Shown here: piece after piece, positions 1 to 9,304 of the stretch | How the letters are laid out: the number at the start of each line of letters is the position of its first letter | How positions within the stretch are numbered: the first letter of the stretch is position 1 | Source: Paracidovorax valerianellae | GTDB taxonomy: Bacteria > Pseudomonadota > Gammaproteobacteria > Burkholderiales > Burkholderiaceae_C | Length of the DNA: 62,021 bases | Direction of reading: 5' to 3' | Assembly: GCF_900102625.1 (NCBI RefSeq) | Contig: NZ_FMZC01000023.1 | Location: 1 to 62,021 of the forward strand | Notes under the pieces: model-generated | What the model was told of the DNA's origin: nothing | The model's input: the letters and a program-made list of their open reading frames with translations, nothing else | Databases searched by the model: none | Made by a program: the position numbers and the translations under genes

Positions 1-1302
1 GAGAACTCCAGCTGCTGGGTGCGCGTGTCCCACCCCTGGGCGGGCCTGAACTACGGCAGCATCCACATCCCGCGCATCGGCCAGGAAGTGATCGTGGACT
101 TCCTGAACGGCGATCCGGACTACCCCATCATCACCGGTCGCGTCTACAACGGCATCCAGATGCCGCCCTGGAAGCTGCCGGACAACAAGACGCAGTCGGG
201 CACGCTCACCAACTGGAGCAAGGGCGGCGGCGGGGCGAGCATGCTGCGCTTTGAGGACAAGAAGGGCATCGAGCACCTGGAGCTGTCCAACACCTACGGC
301 AACACGTACCTGAACATGGGCTACCTGATGCACCAGGGCAGCGGCTCGCAGCGCGGGTACGGGTTTGAACTGCGCACGGACCTGTGGGGCTCGATCCGGG
401 CGGACAAGGGCCTGCTGATCACCACTTATCCGCAGGACTTCACCTCCAAGGTGGCGAACAACAATCCGGATGGGTTCGATCAATTGGGGGCCACTTTGGC
501 CAATACATCTTCTCTGATGCAGGAAGCCGGGCAGGCCGTTTCGTCCGCGAATGCCACTATCGGCGCATTGGCAGATGCGAAGTCTTCGCAGATCGCCAGC
601 ATGGGGGCAGGCATCGCAGCGATGACCGGCGGGGCAGCGGGCGGCCTTGCCTCTCTAGCAAAGATGGCTGCCTCGGGAAGCGGCGGCGATGGAGGAGCAG
701 GGGCGGAATCAGCCATGCCGACAAACACGGACCCGGCCATGCCGGATGCACGCGGCTTGATGAATCTGTCCAAGGACATCACCAAGCCCATCGTGTCGAT
801 CGTGAGCCCTGAAGGGCAGAGCATGATCAGTCCCAAGCCCATCGTGGTGAGTTCTGGGCAGAGTACTTCGGTGCATGCCCAGCAGCACGTGACGATTTCC
901 AGCGGTGCGCAATTAACGCAGCTGGCGAAAGCCGGCATGCTCACCCATGTGACGTCTGGCGGCCAGAGCAACATGGTTTCGGCAGGAGATGTCGCTTCCG
1001 TGGCCAAAACCGGCAATATGAATCTGGTGGCCGAGCAGAACATCTCGCTGTCGTCGACGAGTTTGAATGCAAACGTATTGGCCAAAGAAAACGTCGTAGT
1101 CAATGCTCAAAGCGACACGGTATTCGTCAATGCGGGCAAGCACATCACGCAGGCGGCGGGGGAGAGCGTCACGCTGATGTGCGGGGCCGCGTCAATCACA
1201 TTGAAGGCTGACGGCACGATCGTGCTTAACGGCGTCAAAGGGGTTTTCAACTTTCAAGACGACTTGGACCAGTTCGGCAAAAAGATCAATCTCAATTGCT
1301 GA
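1..1302 (+). CDS. vgrG: Type VI secretion tip protein VgrG, C-terminal part (5' end outside the window)
   Basis: The frame is open from base 1, so the start lies upstream. The first 50 or so residues carry the gp5-like OB-fold signature of VgrG (HPWAGLNYG, then [19 protein letters not shown]). A DUF2345-type region follows, ending in a beta-rich tail ([13 protein letters not shown]). VgrG trimers form the puncturing tip of the type VI secretion system and carry PAAR-tipped effectors. A Gly/Ala/Ser-rich linker lies around residues 160-250. The gene stops 41 bases before an Eag chaperone gene and a PAAR-Rhs effector gene, the usual order in which a spike sits beside its cargo, so this VgrG probably delivers the Rhs protein. 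Confidence 0.95.
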   Translation, partial: ENSSCWVRVSHPWAGLNYGSIHIPRIGQEVIVDFLNGDPDYPIITGRVYNGIQMPPWKLPDNKTQSGTLTNWSKGGGGASMLRFEDKKGIEHLELSNTYGNTYLNMGYLMHQGSGSQRGYGFELRTDLWGSIRADKGLLITTYPQDFTSKVANNNPDGFDQLGATLANTSSLMQEAGQAVSSANATIGALADAKSSQIASMGAGIAAMTGGAAGGLASLAKMAASGSGGDGGAGAESAMPTNTDPAMPDARGLMNLSKDITKPIVSIVSPEGQSMISPKPIVVSSGQSTSVHAQQHVTISSGAQLTQLAKAGMLTHVTSGGQSNMVSAGDVASVAKTGNMNLVAEQNISLSSTSLNANVLAKENVVVNAQSDTVFVNAGKHITQAAGESVTLMCGAASITLKADGTIVLNGVKGVFNFQDDLDQFGKKINLNC

Positions 1303-1343
1303 CCCCCTTTACCTTTGCACGGCTAACCCATCAAAAAAATTCA

Positions 1344-1775
1344 ATGCTTTATCACTTTCAAGAAGGTTGGATCACTGCTCCCCCTCATGTGACAGACCGA
1401 ACGATGCACCTGCTGGCGCCTGAACCAGGCTCTGGTGGCATGACCATCGCGATTTCTAAAGACCCTTTGGAGGCTGACGAAACGCCACCGGAATTTTTGA
1501 AGCGGCAACTCGATGAGCTGTCTCGCCAAGTGAGCAAGTTCACCCGCAGCGAGATCGAGCCCGCATTTCTGGGCGCCAGTCAAAAAATCGGTGGCTCGAA
1601 ATTTTCCGTGAGCTACAAGCAGCAGGGAAAAACGGTCTACCACGTGCAATCTTTGTTCCTGTTGCCGGAGACGCGCCAAGTCCTGAGCCTTACGTTTTCG
1701 CTGCCGATTCCGTTCACCGATGCGCACCACCAAATGGTGAGCGAGGTTTTAGAGAGTTTCGTCTTGCGCGAATGA
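1344..1775 (+). CDS. Eag-type chaperone of an Rhs effector (DUF1795/DcrB-like)
   Basis: This 143-residue protein begins MLYHFQEGWITAPP and has the DUF1795/DcrB-like pattern: an N-terminal strand, a PPEFLKRQLDEL helix and a C-terminal helix VSEVLESFV. Proteins of this family (EagR/EagT) bind the N-terminal transmembrane helices of PAAR effectors and load them onto VgrG. Its place between vgrG and a PAAR-Rhs gene with two N-terminal hydrophobic helices fits that role exactly. A TTG at 1296 in the same frame would add 16 residues overlapping vgrG. I prefer the ATG at 1344 because the conserved family N-terminus starts there. Confidence 0.87.
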   Translation: MLYHFQEGWITAPPHVTDRTMHLLAPEPGSGGMTIAISKDPLEADETPPEFLKRQLDELSRQVSKFTRSEIEPAFLGASQKIGGSKFSVSYKQQGKTVYHVQSLFLLPETRQVLSLTFSLPIPFTDAHHQMVSEVLESFVLRE

Positions 1776-1833
1776 TGAACCTGTAGCTATGACACGCGCC
1801 TGAAGGTGCGGCATAAAAGGATGGAGACAAAAA

Positions 1834-4800
1834 ATGGGCGGAATGGCGGCGGCAAGGCTGGGAGACGACATAGGCCACGTTTCGGTGTGGTCGAGGCTGG
1901 CACGGGTGGGATTGAGGCTGGCGTCGGGGATCGTGGAGACGTTGCTGGTGGCAGGTGCTGTGGCGCTGCTGGCTGGGGTGTCTGTGGCCACGATGGGTTG
2001 CGGGGCGATCCTGGCGTGCGGACTGCTGGCGGGTTTCATCGGGGGGGCGACGGGCTGGAGCAGCTACAAAGAAAAAAAGATCCAGGAGATGACCGAGGAC
2101 ATCGGGGAGCTGGAGATCACGGGAAAGCTGGGTGCGCAGGGAGCGGCGACCGTCTTGATCGAAAAACGCCTGGCCATGCGGGCCGTTGCCGACTTCACCG
2201 CTTGCACCAAGCACCCCTCACCCGAGCCTAACTTCATCGCCGAGGGCACCGACAGCGTTTTCATTGAAACCTTTCCCGCAGCGCGCAAGGGCGACAAGCT
2301 CGTGTGCGCGGCGCAGATCGCCACGGGTGCGCAAACTGTCTTCTTCGGTGGTAACAAGACCGCATACCTGAACGTTGCCGACGACAAGCTGTGGTGGGAG
2401 ACTGCTCTTGAAATCGGCATCGGCCTGGCCATGGGACGCGGCAGCTTCCTCGGGCGTGTGGGCTGCTTGGCCATGGGCGCTGTCGTCGGCATGGCTGGAG
2501 AATGGCTGGGGCGCGGGTTTCGGTCCCTGATCGGCTACCCGGTGCATCCAGCAACCGGCGGCAAGATCCTGGATGGCAGCCTGGATACCGACTTTGTGCT
2601 GCCCGGACCCCTACCCATCGAATGGCGCCGCTTTTACAGCAACCACGACCATCGCCAGGACACCGTTCACGGCGAAGGTTGGAGCGTGCCCTACGACATC
2701 GAACTGCACGTCGTGCGGCCTGCGCCGGGCAGCGGCGAAGCTGCGCGCCTTGTCTATGTCAACCCGCAAGGGCGGCACATCGACATGCCCCTGGTTGAGC
2801 CCGGCCATGCGCTCATGAACACCGGTGAAGGCATCATCGTCGGCTGCACGGCCGGGGGGCATTTTGAAGTCAGCGGCCTCGATCACATCCACCAGCAATT
2901 CGGTCCGGCCCCCGAGGCGCCTGGCACCCACGTGCTTAAGCTGCTGCGCCTGCGCGACCGCTTCGGCCACTGGATAGCGCTGCGCTACGACGGCGCCCGG
3001 CGGCTTTGTGGTCTGACCGACCACCTGGGTCGTGTGCTGCGACTGGACTATTCAGGCGCGCACCGCCAGGTGCGCGCCATTCATCTGGTGCAGGCAGCGT
3101 CCGGCGAGCAGCTTGGCCTGCTGGCCAGCTACCGCTATGGACCGGCCGACCTTGCCCCTGGTCAGCTCACTGAAGTGGTGGACCGAACGCGCAGCTGTAC
3201 GCGACGCTTCGCCTATGCCGAGCGCCTGATGGTCCTGCAGGCCGATGCGGGCGGCTTTGAATGCCACTACGCCTGGGAGCGCGCCGAGCAGGCGAGCGGC
3301 CCCGAGCGCCAGGACGGCGCGATGGGGCCAGGGCGCTTGCCCTTGCACGACCGGCGCGTCGTGCGCCACTGGACTGAAGACGGTGAAACTTACGACATCG
3401 TCTACGCCCTTGCGCCGGGTGGTGAAGGGGAGACCTTTGCCACCGACCAACTGGGCCGGTGCCAGCGCTGGCAGTGGGATCGTCGGCACAACATCACCCG
3501 TTACCAAAATCCCCTTGGCCACACCTGGCAGCTGCGCTGGAGCGAGCGGCGTGAGCTGCTCGCCTGCACGCGTCCCAGCGGCGCCACCATCACCTTCCAG
3601 TATGACGAAAACGCTCTGCAAAGCGGCGTCGTCGATCCTCTGGGGCAGCTCACGCGCATCCTGTGGGACAGCCGCTGGTTCGTACCGCTGCGCGTGACCG
3701 GGCCGGATGGCGCCACTTGGCGCTGGGAATACGACGACAGGGGCCTGCCCACCACCGCCACGGCTCCAGACGGCATCACCACTGAAACCGCGTGGGACGC
3801 CAGCGGCCTGCCCGTGCAGATCGTTGACGCGAATGGCGGGCGCAAGACCCTCGTCTGGAACGAACGGGGACTGCTCACGCGCTATACCGACTGCTCCGGG
3901 CAAAGCACCCACTACACCTACGACGGCCACGGTCAATTGCAAAGCGTTACCGATGCGCTGGGTCAGACTACCCGCAGCACCTTCGATGCGCGCGGGCGCC
4001 TGGTATCGGTGGCTCTGCCCGACGGCAGCAGCCAGACCTTCGAGCACGACCATGTGGGACGTCTGGTACAGCAATCGGATGCCCTGTCGCGCATCACCCG
4101 CTACGGCTACAACCGCCGAGGTCAGCGCCTTTGGCGCGTGGACGCCGAAGGCCGTCAAACCGGCGTGCGCTACGACGCGGCGCACCGCATGGCCGAATTC
4201 ACGACAGAAAACGGCGCCAGCTACCGCTTCGGATACGACGCGGCTGATCGTCTTATCGCAGAGGAGCGCCTGGATGGCACGCGCATCGCGCTCGAATACG
4301 ACGAGGATGGCGAGGTCATCGCTATCACCCACCACCCGGCTAGCGGGGATGACGTCTTTACGGAAATCGAAGCGCAAGGGCAGGATGGCACGCTGGCACA
4401 AGGTTCTGCGGCGCAGCGCGCGGTGGCACCGCGACGCACCGAGCTTGTGCGCGATGCGCTCGGGCGCCTCACGGAAAAGCGCTGTAACGGGCAGATCCTG
4501 CGCTACCGGCACGATGTGGCGGGCCGGGTCTTGGAGGCCGAGCGCCTGCGCGTTGACGGGACCTTGCACGAACAGCTGCTGCACACCGTGCGCTTCGAAT
4601 ACGACGCCGTGGGCCATCTGGTGGCCGAGCACGCCACGGATGCATTAACCGGCCGCGCCCATCGGTTGCGCCATGCGCACGACCCGCTGGGTCACCGCAT
4701 CCGCACCGAACTGCCCGATGTTGTGCGCCCGGGCGGACGGGTGCTGCAGCGCAGCCTGAACTATCTGCACTATGGCTCTGGGCACCTGCACCGCATTGGG

Positions 4801-6615
4801 CTGGGCCTGCGCCTGGATGCACTGCCGGGGAGCGAAGGGTCTGCCGAAGGAGAGGGCGAAGCAGCTTCACTGGCTGCTACGCTGGGGGGTGCGCATCAGG
4901 AGGAGGTGCACCAGCTGATTGCCGACTTCGAGCGCGATGTGCTGCACCGCGAGGTGCATCGCAGCCAGGGAAGCCTGGGCACGCGCTATCTGCTCGATCC
5001 GCTGGGGCGACGCGTGGGCAGCTGGACGCGGTCGGATGCAGGGCTGCAGGCGGCGGGCTGGGAGAGCGAGTGGCACCAGCAGCAGGCGGAGCTCGCCGAG
5101 CACGGCCCCAATCACGCCACGGGCCTGCTCAAGCAATACCGCTATGACGCCTCTGGAGAGCTGCGCGACAGCGTACACAGCCATAAGGGGCGCAGCAGCT
5201 TTCAGTATGACGGCACGGGCCGGGTGCTGCAGGCCCTGCGCCTGGGGCCGGGGGCGGGGCCAGGGGGGGGGCAAGCCAGCGGGCCAAGCAACCTGGGTGA
5301 GCAGCGACTTCAAGAGCGCTTTGACTACGACCCTGCCGGCAACCTGCTGGATCCCATGGCGGGTAGCCCAAGCCTTACCGGAGCGCGCTCGCACGGCTAC
5401 CTGCGCGACAACCTCGTTCGCGTGTACGAAGACAAACGCTACGCCTACGATGGCCTGGGTCGGCTGGTTCAGAAGAAAAGCGGGCGGCACACGCTGCAGC
5501 GCTTCGAGTGGGATTCGGAAGACCAACTGGTGGCCGTGACCACCGTGCGGCGTCCGGGCACGCCCGAGGAAACCTGCCAGAGCACGCGCTACCGGTACGA
5601 CGCGCTGGGGCGGCGGATCGCCAGCGAGGATGCGTTTGGGGTGACGGAGTTCGTATGGGAGGGGATGCGGCTCATCGAGGAGCGGCGCGGGGCGCGAGTG
5701 ACGAGCTATGTGTACGAGCCAGGGGGATACGTGCCGCTGGCGCGTATCGACGCGCAAGGGGTATCGCTCCAGCCAAAAGATCATGCTGGGAACCATGGGA
5801 AAGGAGGGCCGGTGCCCCAGGCCGAAGACGGCGCCGAGATCTATTACTTCCATGCAGACCCCTCGGGTCTGCCGGAGGAGCTGACCGACCAGGAAGGGCA
5901 GGTGCGCTGGCGCGCCAGCTACCGGACCTGGGGCGGGGCGATTGAGGAGCACTGGGAGGCGGTGCGCATCGACGGCAGCGCGATCCCCGCCGCCCAGGCG
6001 CACAGCAAGGGCGAGCCGATCGTGCAGAACCTGCGGCTGCAGGGCCAGTACCTGGATCGCGACACCGGGCTGCACTACAACTCGTTCCGCTTTTATGACC
6101 CGGACATCGGCCGGTTCATCAGCGCTGACCCGATTGGCTTGGCCGGGGGAAGCCATCTGCATCTATATGCCGCCAATCCTCTGCGGTGGATTGATCCTTG
6201 GGGCCTGGAAAAGTACGTCATCATCGGCGAAGGGCAGGGTGCGGTGGAGGCATATGCCAAGGCAATGAGAGAGAACCCGAAGTTTGCAGGCATGGAGTTC
6301 AGAACCATCAAGAGGGATTGGATGTCCATCCTGCAATCCAGCGGCGCTGCCTCCGAAACCATGAGTTCTTACGAGTGGGAGCGCAAGGCGGTGCAAGGCA
6401 ACATCGATTGGGTCAATGACCGGCACGCGGAAGGCTACAAATTCATCGATGTTGGCGTCGATGCTGCGGAAAATCGAAGTTCTTTCTACCTCGCAGAAAA
6501 ACAAGCTTTGACAGAGCTTGGTATCAAACCAGCGCGTGGAAATTCAGCGGCGATAGCCGCTGCAAGAGCTGCGGCACCCGTCAGTAGCCGTCCAAAATCT
6601 AAATTGGGATGCTGA
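1834..6615 (+). CDS. PAAR-Rhs polymorphic toxin (type VI effector) with an unassigned C-terminal toxin
   Basis: The protein has 1593 residues. Residues about 28-72 form two hydrophobic helices (pre-PAAR), and a divergent PAAR-like segment follows at about 130-190. From about 235 onward there are many Rhs/YD repeats (for example YDDRGLP, YDAAHRM, YDALGRR), which form the cocoon shell. The shell closes at the conserved Rhs core around 1420-1458 (RFISADPIGLAGG, then WIDPWGL). The last 135 residues, starting EKYVIIGEGQGAVEAYAKAM, are the variable toxin domain. I cannot assign it to a known toxin family. A Shine-Dalgarno GGAG at 1824-1827 supports the ATG. The Eag chaperone gene lies just upstream and the putative immunity gene starts directly after the stop codon. 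Confidence 0.93.
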   Translation: MGGMAAARLGDDIGHVSVWSRLARVGLRLASGIVETLLVAGAVALLAGVSVATMGCGAILACGLLAGFIGGATGWSSYKEKKIQEMTEDIGELEITGKLGAQGAATVLIEKRLAMRAVADFTACTKHPSPEPNFIAEGTDSVFIETFPAARKGDKLVCAAQIATGAQTVFFGGNKTAYLNVADDKLWWETALEIGIGLAMGRGSFLGRVGCLAMGAVVGMAGEWLGRGFRSLIGYPVHPATGGKILDGSLDTDFVLPGPLPIEWRRFYSNHDHRQDTVHGEGWSVPYDIELHVVRPAPGSGEAARLVYVNPQGRHIDMPLVEPGHALMNTGEGIIVGCTAGGHFEVSGLDHIHQQFGPAPEAPGTHVLKLLRLRDRFGHWIALRYDGARRLCGLTDHLGRVLRLDYSGAHRQVRAIHLVQAASGEQLGLLASYRYGPADLAPGQLTEVVDRTRSCTRRFAYAERLMVLQADAGGFECHYAWERAEQASGPERQDGAMGPGRLPLHDRRVVRHWTEDGETYDIVYALAPGGEGETFATDQLGRCQRWQWDRRHNITRYQNPLGHTWQLRWSERRELLACTRPSGATITFQYDENALQSGVVDPLGQLTRILWDSRWFVPLRVTGPDGATWRWEYDDRGLPTTATAPDGITTETAWDASGLPVQIVDANGGRKTLVWNERGLLTRYTDCSGQSTHYTYDGHGQLQSVTDALGQTTRSTFDARGRLVSVALPDGSSQTFEHDHVGRLVQQSDALSRITRYGYNRRGQRLWRVDAEGRQTGVRYDAAHRMAEFTTENGASYRFGYDAADRLIAEERLDGTRIALEYDEDGEVIAITHHPASGDDVFTEIEAQGQDGTLAQGSAAQRAVAPRRTELVRDALGRLTEKRCNGQILRYRHDVAGRVLEAERLRVDGTLHEQLLHTVRFEYDAVGHLVAEHATDALTGRAHRLRHAHDPLGHRIRTELPDVVRPGGRVLQRSLNYLHYGSGHLHRIGLGLRLDALPGSEGSAEGEGEAASLAATLGGAHQEEVHQLIADFERDVLHREVHRSQGSLGTRYLLDPLGRRVGSWTRSDAGLQAAGWESEWHQQQAELAEHGPNHATGLLKQYRYDASGELRDSVHSHKGRSSFQYDGTGRVLQALRLGPGAGPGGGQASGPSNLGEQRLQERFDYDPAGNLLDPMAGSPSLTGARSHGYLRDNLVRVYEDKRYAYDGLGRLVQKKSGRHTLQRFEWDSEDQLVAVTTVRRPGTPEETCQSTRYRYDALGRRIASEDAFGVTEFVWEGMRLIEERRGARVTSYVYEPGGYVPLARIDAQGVSLQPKDHAGNHGKGGPVPQAEDGAEIYYFHADPSGLPEELTDQEGQVRWRASYRTWGGAIEEHWEAVRIDGSAIPAAQAHSKGEPIVQNLRLQGQYLDRDTGLHYNSFRFYDPDIGRFISADPIGLAGGSHLHLYAANPLRWIDPWGLEKYVIIGEGQGAVEAYAKAMRENPKFAGMEFRTIKRDWMSILQSSGAASETMSSYEWERKAVQGNIDWVNDRHAEGYKFIDVGVDAAENRSSFYLAEKQALTELGIKPARGNSAAIAAARAAAPVSSRPKSKLGC

Positions 6616-7038
6616 ATGAACTATTCTTCACACGACGACATTGCTACCTGGATCCATGTGCCGATACCCAGAAGCGGGGAAGATTTGGCGAGAGATTTTT
6701 ATGAGAAGAGCCTAGGGCTCAAAAGGAATTACAGCGAATTTCTGTTGACCGATGACGGCCTGATAAGACTGCAACTGAAGTTCGTCGATCAGATCGAGGC
6801 CATTAACGCACTGGGCCCTTCTTCGCTGTGCAGCGTTTTCTTGGCAGGGGATTTCCTGGCCCTTTGCGACCGCTGGGTACGATGTGGTGTCACCATTGAC
6901 CTGCTGCAACTCGACCCCGGGGGATTCACCGCGGTGGTGCTCGATCCCTTCCGGAACCGGCTGGAATTCCGGGGGGATGAGGAAACCAGTGATTTCTCGG
7001 TCGACACGAGTCACTGGCCGTTCTTTCGCCGCTTGTAG
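6616..7038 (+). CDS. VOC/glyoxalase-fold protein, probable immunity protein for the Rhs toxin
   Basis: The 140-residue protein starts at the base after the Rhs stop codon. Its sequence has the two half-motifs of the vicinal-oxygen-chelate fold: an early strand plus helix DFYEKSLGLK (about 27-36) and a late strand with DPFRNRLEF (about 112-120). The typical metal ligands of the enzymes are poorly kept, which favours a binding role over catalysis. By position it should neutralise the C-terminal toxin of the Rhs protein. The VOC call rests on motif shape and the immunity call on synteny. It could be an unrelated VOC enzyme, but zero spacing to the effector makes that unlikely. Confidence 0.75.
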   Translation: MNYSSHDDIATWIHVPIPRSGEDLARDFYEKSLGLKRNYSEFLLTDDGLIRLQLKFVDQIEAINALGPSSLCSVFLAGDFLALCDRWVRCGVTIDLLQLDPGGFTAVVLDPFRNRLEFRGDEETSDFSVDTSHWPFFRRL

Positions 7039-7060
7039 AAGGCGCTCTGGGTTGCGCCTT
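7039..7060. terminator. Possible hairpin between convergent genes
   Basis: A 7-bp perfect stem (AAGGCGC at 7039-7045 pairing with GCGCCTT at 7054-7060) and an 8-base loop lie between the convergent immunity and Bug genes. There is no T-tract, so it may slow rather than end transcription. Confidence 0.3.
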
Positions 7061-7073
7061 GACTCGACCAAGT

Positions 7074-8087
7074 TCAGCCCATGCCTTCAGGCTTGATCTG
7101 CGCCCGTGCGATCACCGGCTTCCAGCGCGCCTGTTCCGCCTTGATGAAGGCATCGAATTCCGCGCTGGTGTTGCCCACCGCCAGAGCCGTTTCCTGCGAC
7201 AGCTTTTCTTTCACCAACGTGCTCCGCGCGGCCTTGATGGCTTCGGCTTCCAGCTTGGCCAGATTGGCCTTCGGCCATTTGCTGGGGGCCATCAGGCCGT
7301 ACCACTGCGTCATCTCGAAGCCCTTGAACCCTTGCTCGGCCACCGTCGGCACATCGGGCAACTGCGCAAGCCGCTGGGCCGTTCCGGTCGCGATGCAGCG
7401 CAATTTGCCGGCCTTGATGAAGGGCAGCAGGGCAGGGGCGCCGACCGATGCGGCTTGCAGGCGGCCCGCCATCAGGTCGGTGAGCATGGGCCCGGTGCCG
7501 CGGTAGGGCACGTGCAGCATGAAGGTGTCCGTCACCATCTTCAGGTACTCGAAAGCCAAGTGGCCGGCGCTTCCATTGCCCGCCGAGCCATAGTTGAGCT
7601 GGCCTGGGCGTGCTTTGGCGTAGGCAATGAACTCGGACAGGTTCTTGATCGGCAGGTCCGGGTGCACGACATAGAGGCTCGGCACCTTGGACACCAAGGT
7701 GATGGGCGCGAAGTCCCGGTTGGCGTCGTAAGCCAGCTTAGGAAAAATATAAGGGTTTACGGCCAGCGTGCCGATGTGCCCAAGGATCAGAGTGTGATCG
7801 TCGGTGCTGTTGGCGACCTCCTGCATGGCGATGTTGCCCGCCGCGCCGGGTTTGTTGTCCACGAAGACGTTCTGGCCAATGGTCTTGGCCATCTCCGCAG
7901 CCACGGCCCGGGCGACGATTTCAGAACTGCCGCCCGGGGCGAAAGGCACCACCAGCCGCAACGGCTTGGTGGGCCAGGCGGCTTGGGCGCTGGCGATGCC
8001 CCAGGGAAGTCCCGATGCGGCAGCGGTGGCGCCAGTCAGCAGCAAATGCCGGCGGCTCAAGACCACCGAAGGAAAAGACGATTGCAT
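7074..8087 (-). CDS. Bug-family (TctC-like) periplasmic solute receptor, Tat-type signal
   Basis: The 337-residue protein has the Bug/TctC fold of betaproteobacterial extracytoplasmic receptors: WPTKPLRLVVPFAPGG at the mature N-terminus and later MLHVPYRGTGPML. The N-terminus has a twin-arginine motif (SRRHLLL) followed by a hydrophobic stretch ending ASAQA, so Tat export is likely. The start is the ATG at 8087, which follows a strong AAGGAG. An upstream in-frame start would add 18 residues without a signal. Such receptors bind small carboxylates for tripartite tricarboxylate transporters, but no TctAB membrane genes are seen here. The ligand cannot be told from sequence. Confidence 0.92.
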   Translation of the reverse strand: MQSSFPSVVLSRRHLLLTGATAAASGLPWGIASAQAAWPTKPLRLVVPFAPGGSSEIVARAVAAEMAKTIGQNVFVDNKPGAAGNIAMQEVANSTDDHTLILGHIGTLAVNPYIFPKLAYDANRDFAPITLVSKVPSLYVVHPDLPIKNLSEFIAYAKARPGQLNYGSAGNGSAGHLAFEYLKMVTDTFMLHVPYRGTGPMLTDLMAGRLQAASVGAPALLPFIKAGKLRCIATGTAQRLAQLPDVPTVAEQGFKGFEMTQWYGLMAPSKWPKANLAKLEAEAIKAARSTLVKEKLSQETALAVGNTSAEFDAFIKAEQARWKPVIARAQIKPEGMG

Positions 8088-8217
8088 GGCTTGTCTCCTT
8101 ATCGTTTTGATCGATTCAGTCAATTGCAGCCAACAAGCCAAGCTGTCACAGATTCATTCATTCGCTCGCTGACCGGCTGCGTTGACTATAAAACCCAAGC
8201 CACCGACGAAGTGTTGC

Positions 8218-9180
8218 TCATTCCTTGAATGCAATCTTTTGCTGCCGGGTCACCATGGTCATCTTGCCCAGTTCGGCATTGAGGTCCACCCAGAAATCTG
8301 CCGGCGAGTTGCCTATCGCCTCTGCACCCGCCTCCTTCAGCTTGGCACGCACTTCAGGAACCGCCAGCACGCGGGTGAACGCGCCATGCAGGCGGGTGAT
8401 GACCGATTGCGGTGTGCCTGCCGGTACGACGACGCCGTACCAGGCTGAATCATTCAGCGTACGCAGTTCGGACTCTCGAAACGTGGGCACGTCCGGCAGG
8501 GCGGGGATTCTCTGCTCGGAGGCGATGGCCAGCGCGCGCACGTCGCCCGAGCGGATTCGGGCCATGGAGGAAGGCAGGTTGTCGAACATGATGGGCACGC
8601 GCCCATCGACGACGTCTTTAAGCGCAGGGCCGCCGCCTGCATAGGGCACATGGACCATCGATGTTCCTGTGCCCATCTGAAAGAGCTCCCCCATCATGTG
8701 GGCCACGCCGCAGTGGCCGCTGGTGGCGTACTGGTACTTGCCGGGGTTGCGCTTGACCTCGGCAACCAGTTCCTTCATGTTCCTGGGAGGAAAGTTCTTG
8801 TTGACCAACAAGACGTTCGGGGTCCGGGCGAGGTTGGTGACCGGCAGAAAGTCCTTGATCGGGTGGTAGCCGACCTTTGCATTGCAGGCGGGGTTGACGG
8901 CGTGCGTGCTCACCGTCGCCATCCCGATGGTGTATCCATCAGGGCGGGCCCGCGCAACCAGTTGGGTGCCGGCGCTGCCACCACCACCAGCCTTGTTCTC
9001 AATCACCACCGGCTGCCCGAGTTCGGCGCCCAGCCGGTCCGCAATGCTGCGGGCGATGACGTCGGTCGTCCCCCCGGGGGCGAAGGGAACAACCCACTGG
9101 ATCGGTTTGCTGGGGTATGTCTCGGCGTGAGCGACTGCAGCGCCGAGCGACGCCGCGAGAAGAATGGCTAGAACTCTCAT
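8218..9180 (-). CDS. Bug-family (TctC-like) periplasmic solute receptor, Sec signal
   Basis: The 320-residue protein is a second Bug receptor. A Sec-type signal peptide (residues 1-19, ending AVAHA) precedes the family start motif YPSKPIQWVVPFAPGGTTD, and the ligand-pocket segment MVHVPYAGGGPALKD is present. It is only distantly similar to the neighbouring receptor and uses a different export signal, so this is not a fresh tandem duplication. Orphan Bug receptors of this kind are very numerous in Comamonadaceae. Its ligand is unknown. Confidence 0.93.
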   Translation of the reverse strand: MRVLAILLAASLGAAVAHAETYPSKPIQWVVPFAPGGTTDVIARSIADRLGAELGQPVVIENKAGGGGSAGTQLVARARPDGYTIGMATVSTHAVNPACNAKVGYHPIKDFLPVTNLARTPNVLLVNKNFPPRNMKELVAEVKRNPGKYQYATSGHCGVAHMMGELFQMGTGTSMVHVPYAGGGPALKDVVDGRVPIMFDNLPSSMARIRSGDVRALAIASEQRIPALPDVPTFRESELRTLNDSAWYGVVVPAGTPQSVITRLHGAFTRVLAVPEVRAKLKEAGAEAIGNSPADFWVDLNAELGKMTMVTRQQKIAFKE

Positions 9181-9304
9181 GAAGACCCTGGCTTTTTAGG
9201 TGGCCAGGAGCTTAGGGGGTACGTGGCTTTTTGGGTCAAGCGCCAGGGCAAGTTTTGCGGAATTCACGACATTTTCTACAGCCCTTGAATACAGTACCGG
9301 CTCG

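Noticed and set aside
3052-6162. Long minus-strand open frames opposite the Rhs gene
   Set aside because: High-GC antisense frames of a clear repeat protein. No start signals and no domain-like sequence.
7074-9180. Two Bug receptors as a recent tandem duplication
   Set aside because: They differ in most residues outside family motifs and use different export signals (Tat-type and Sec).
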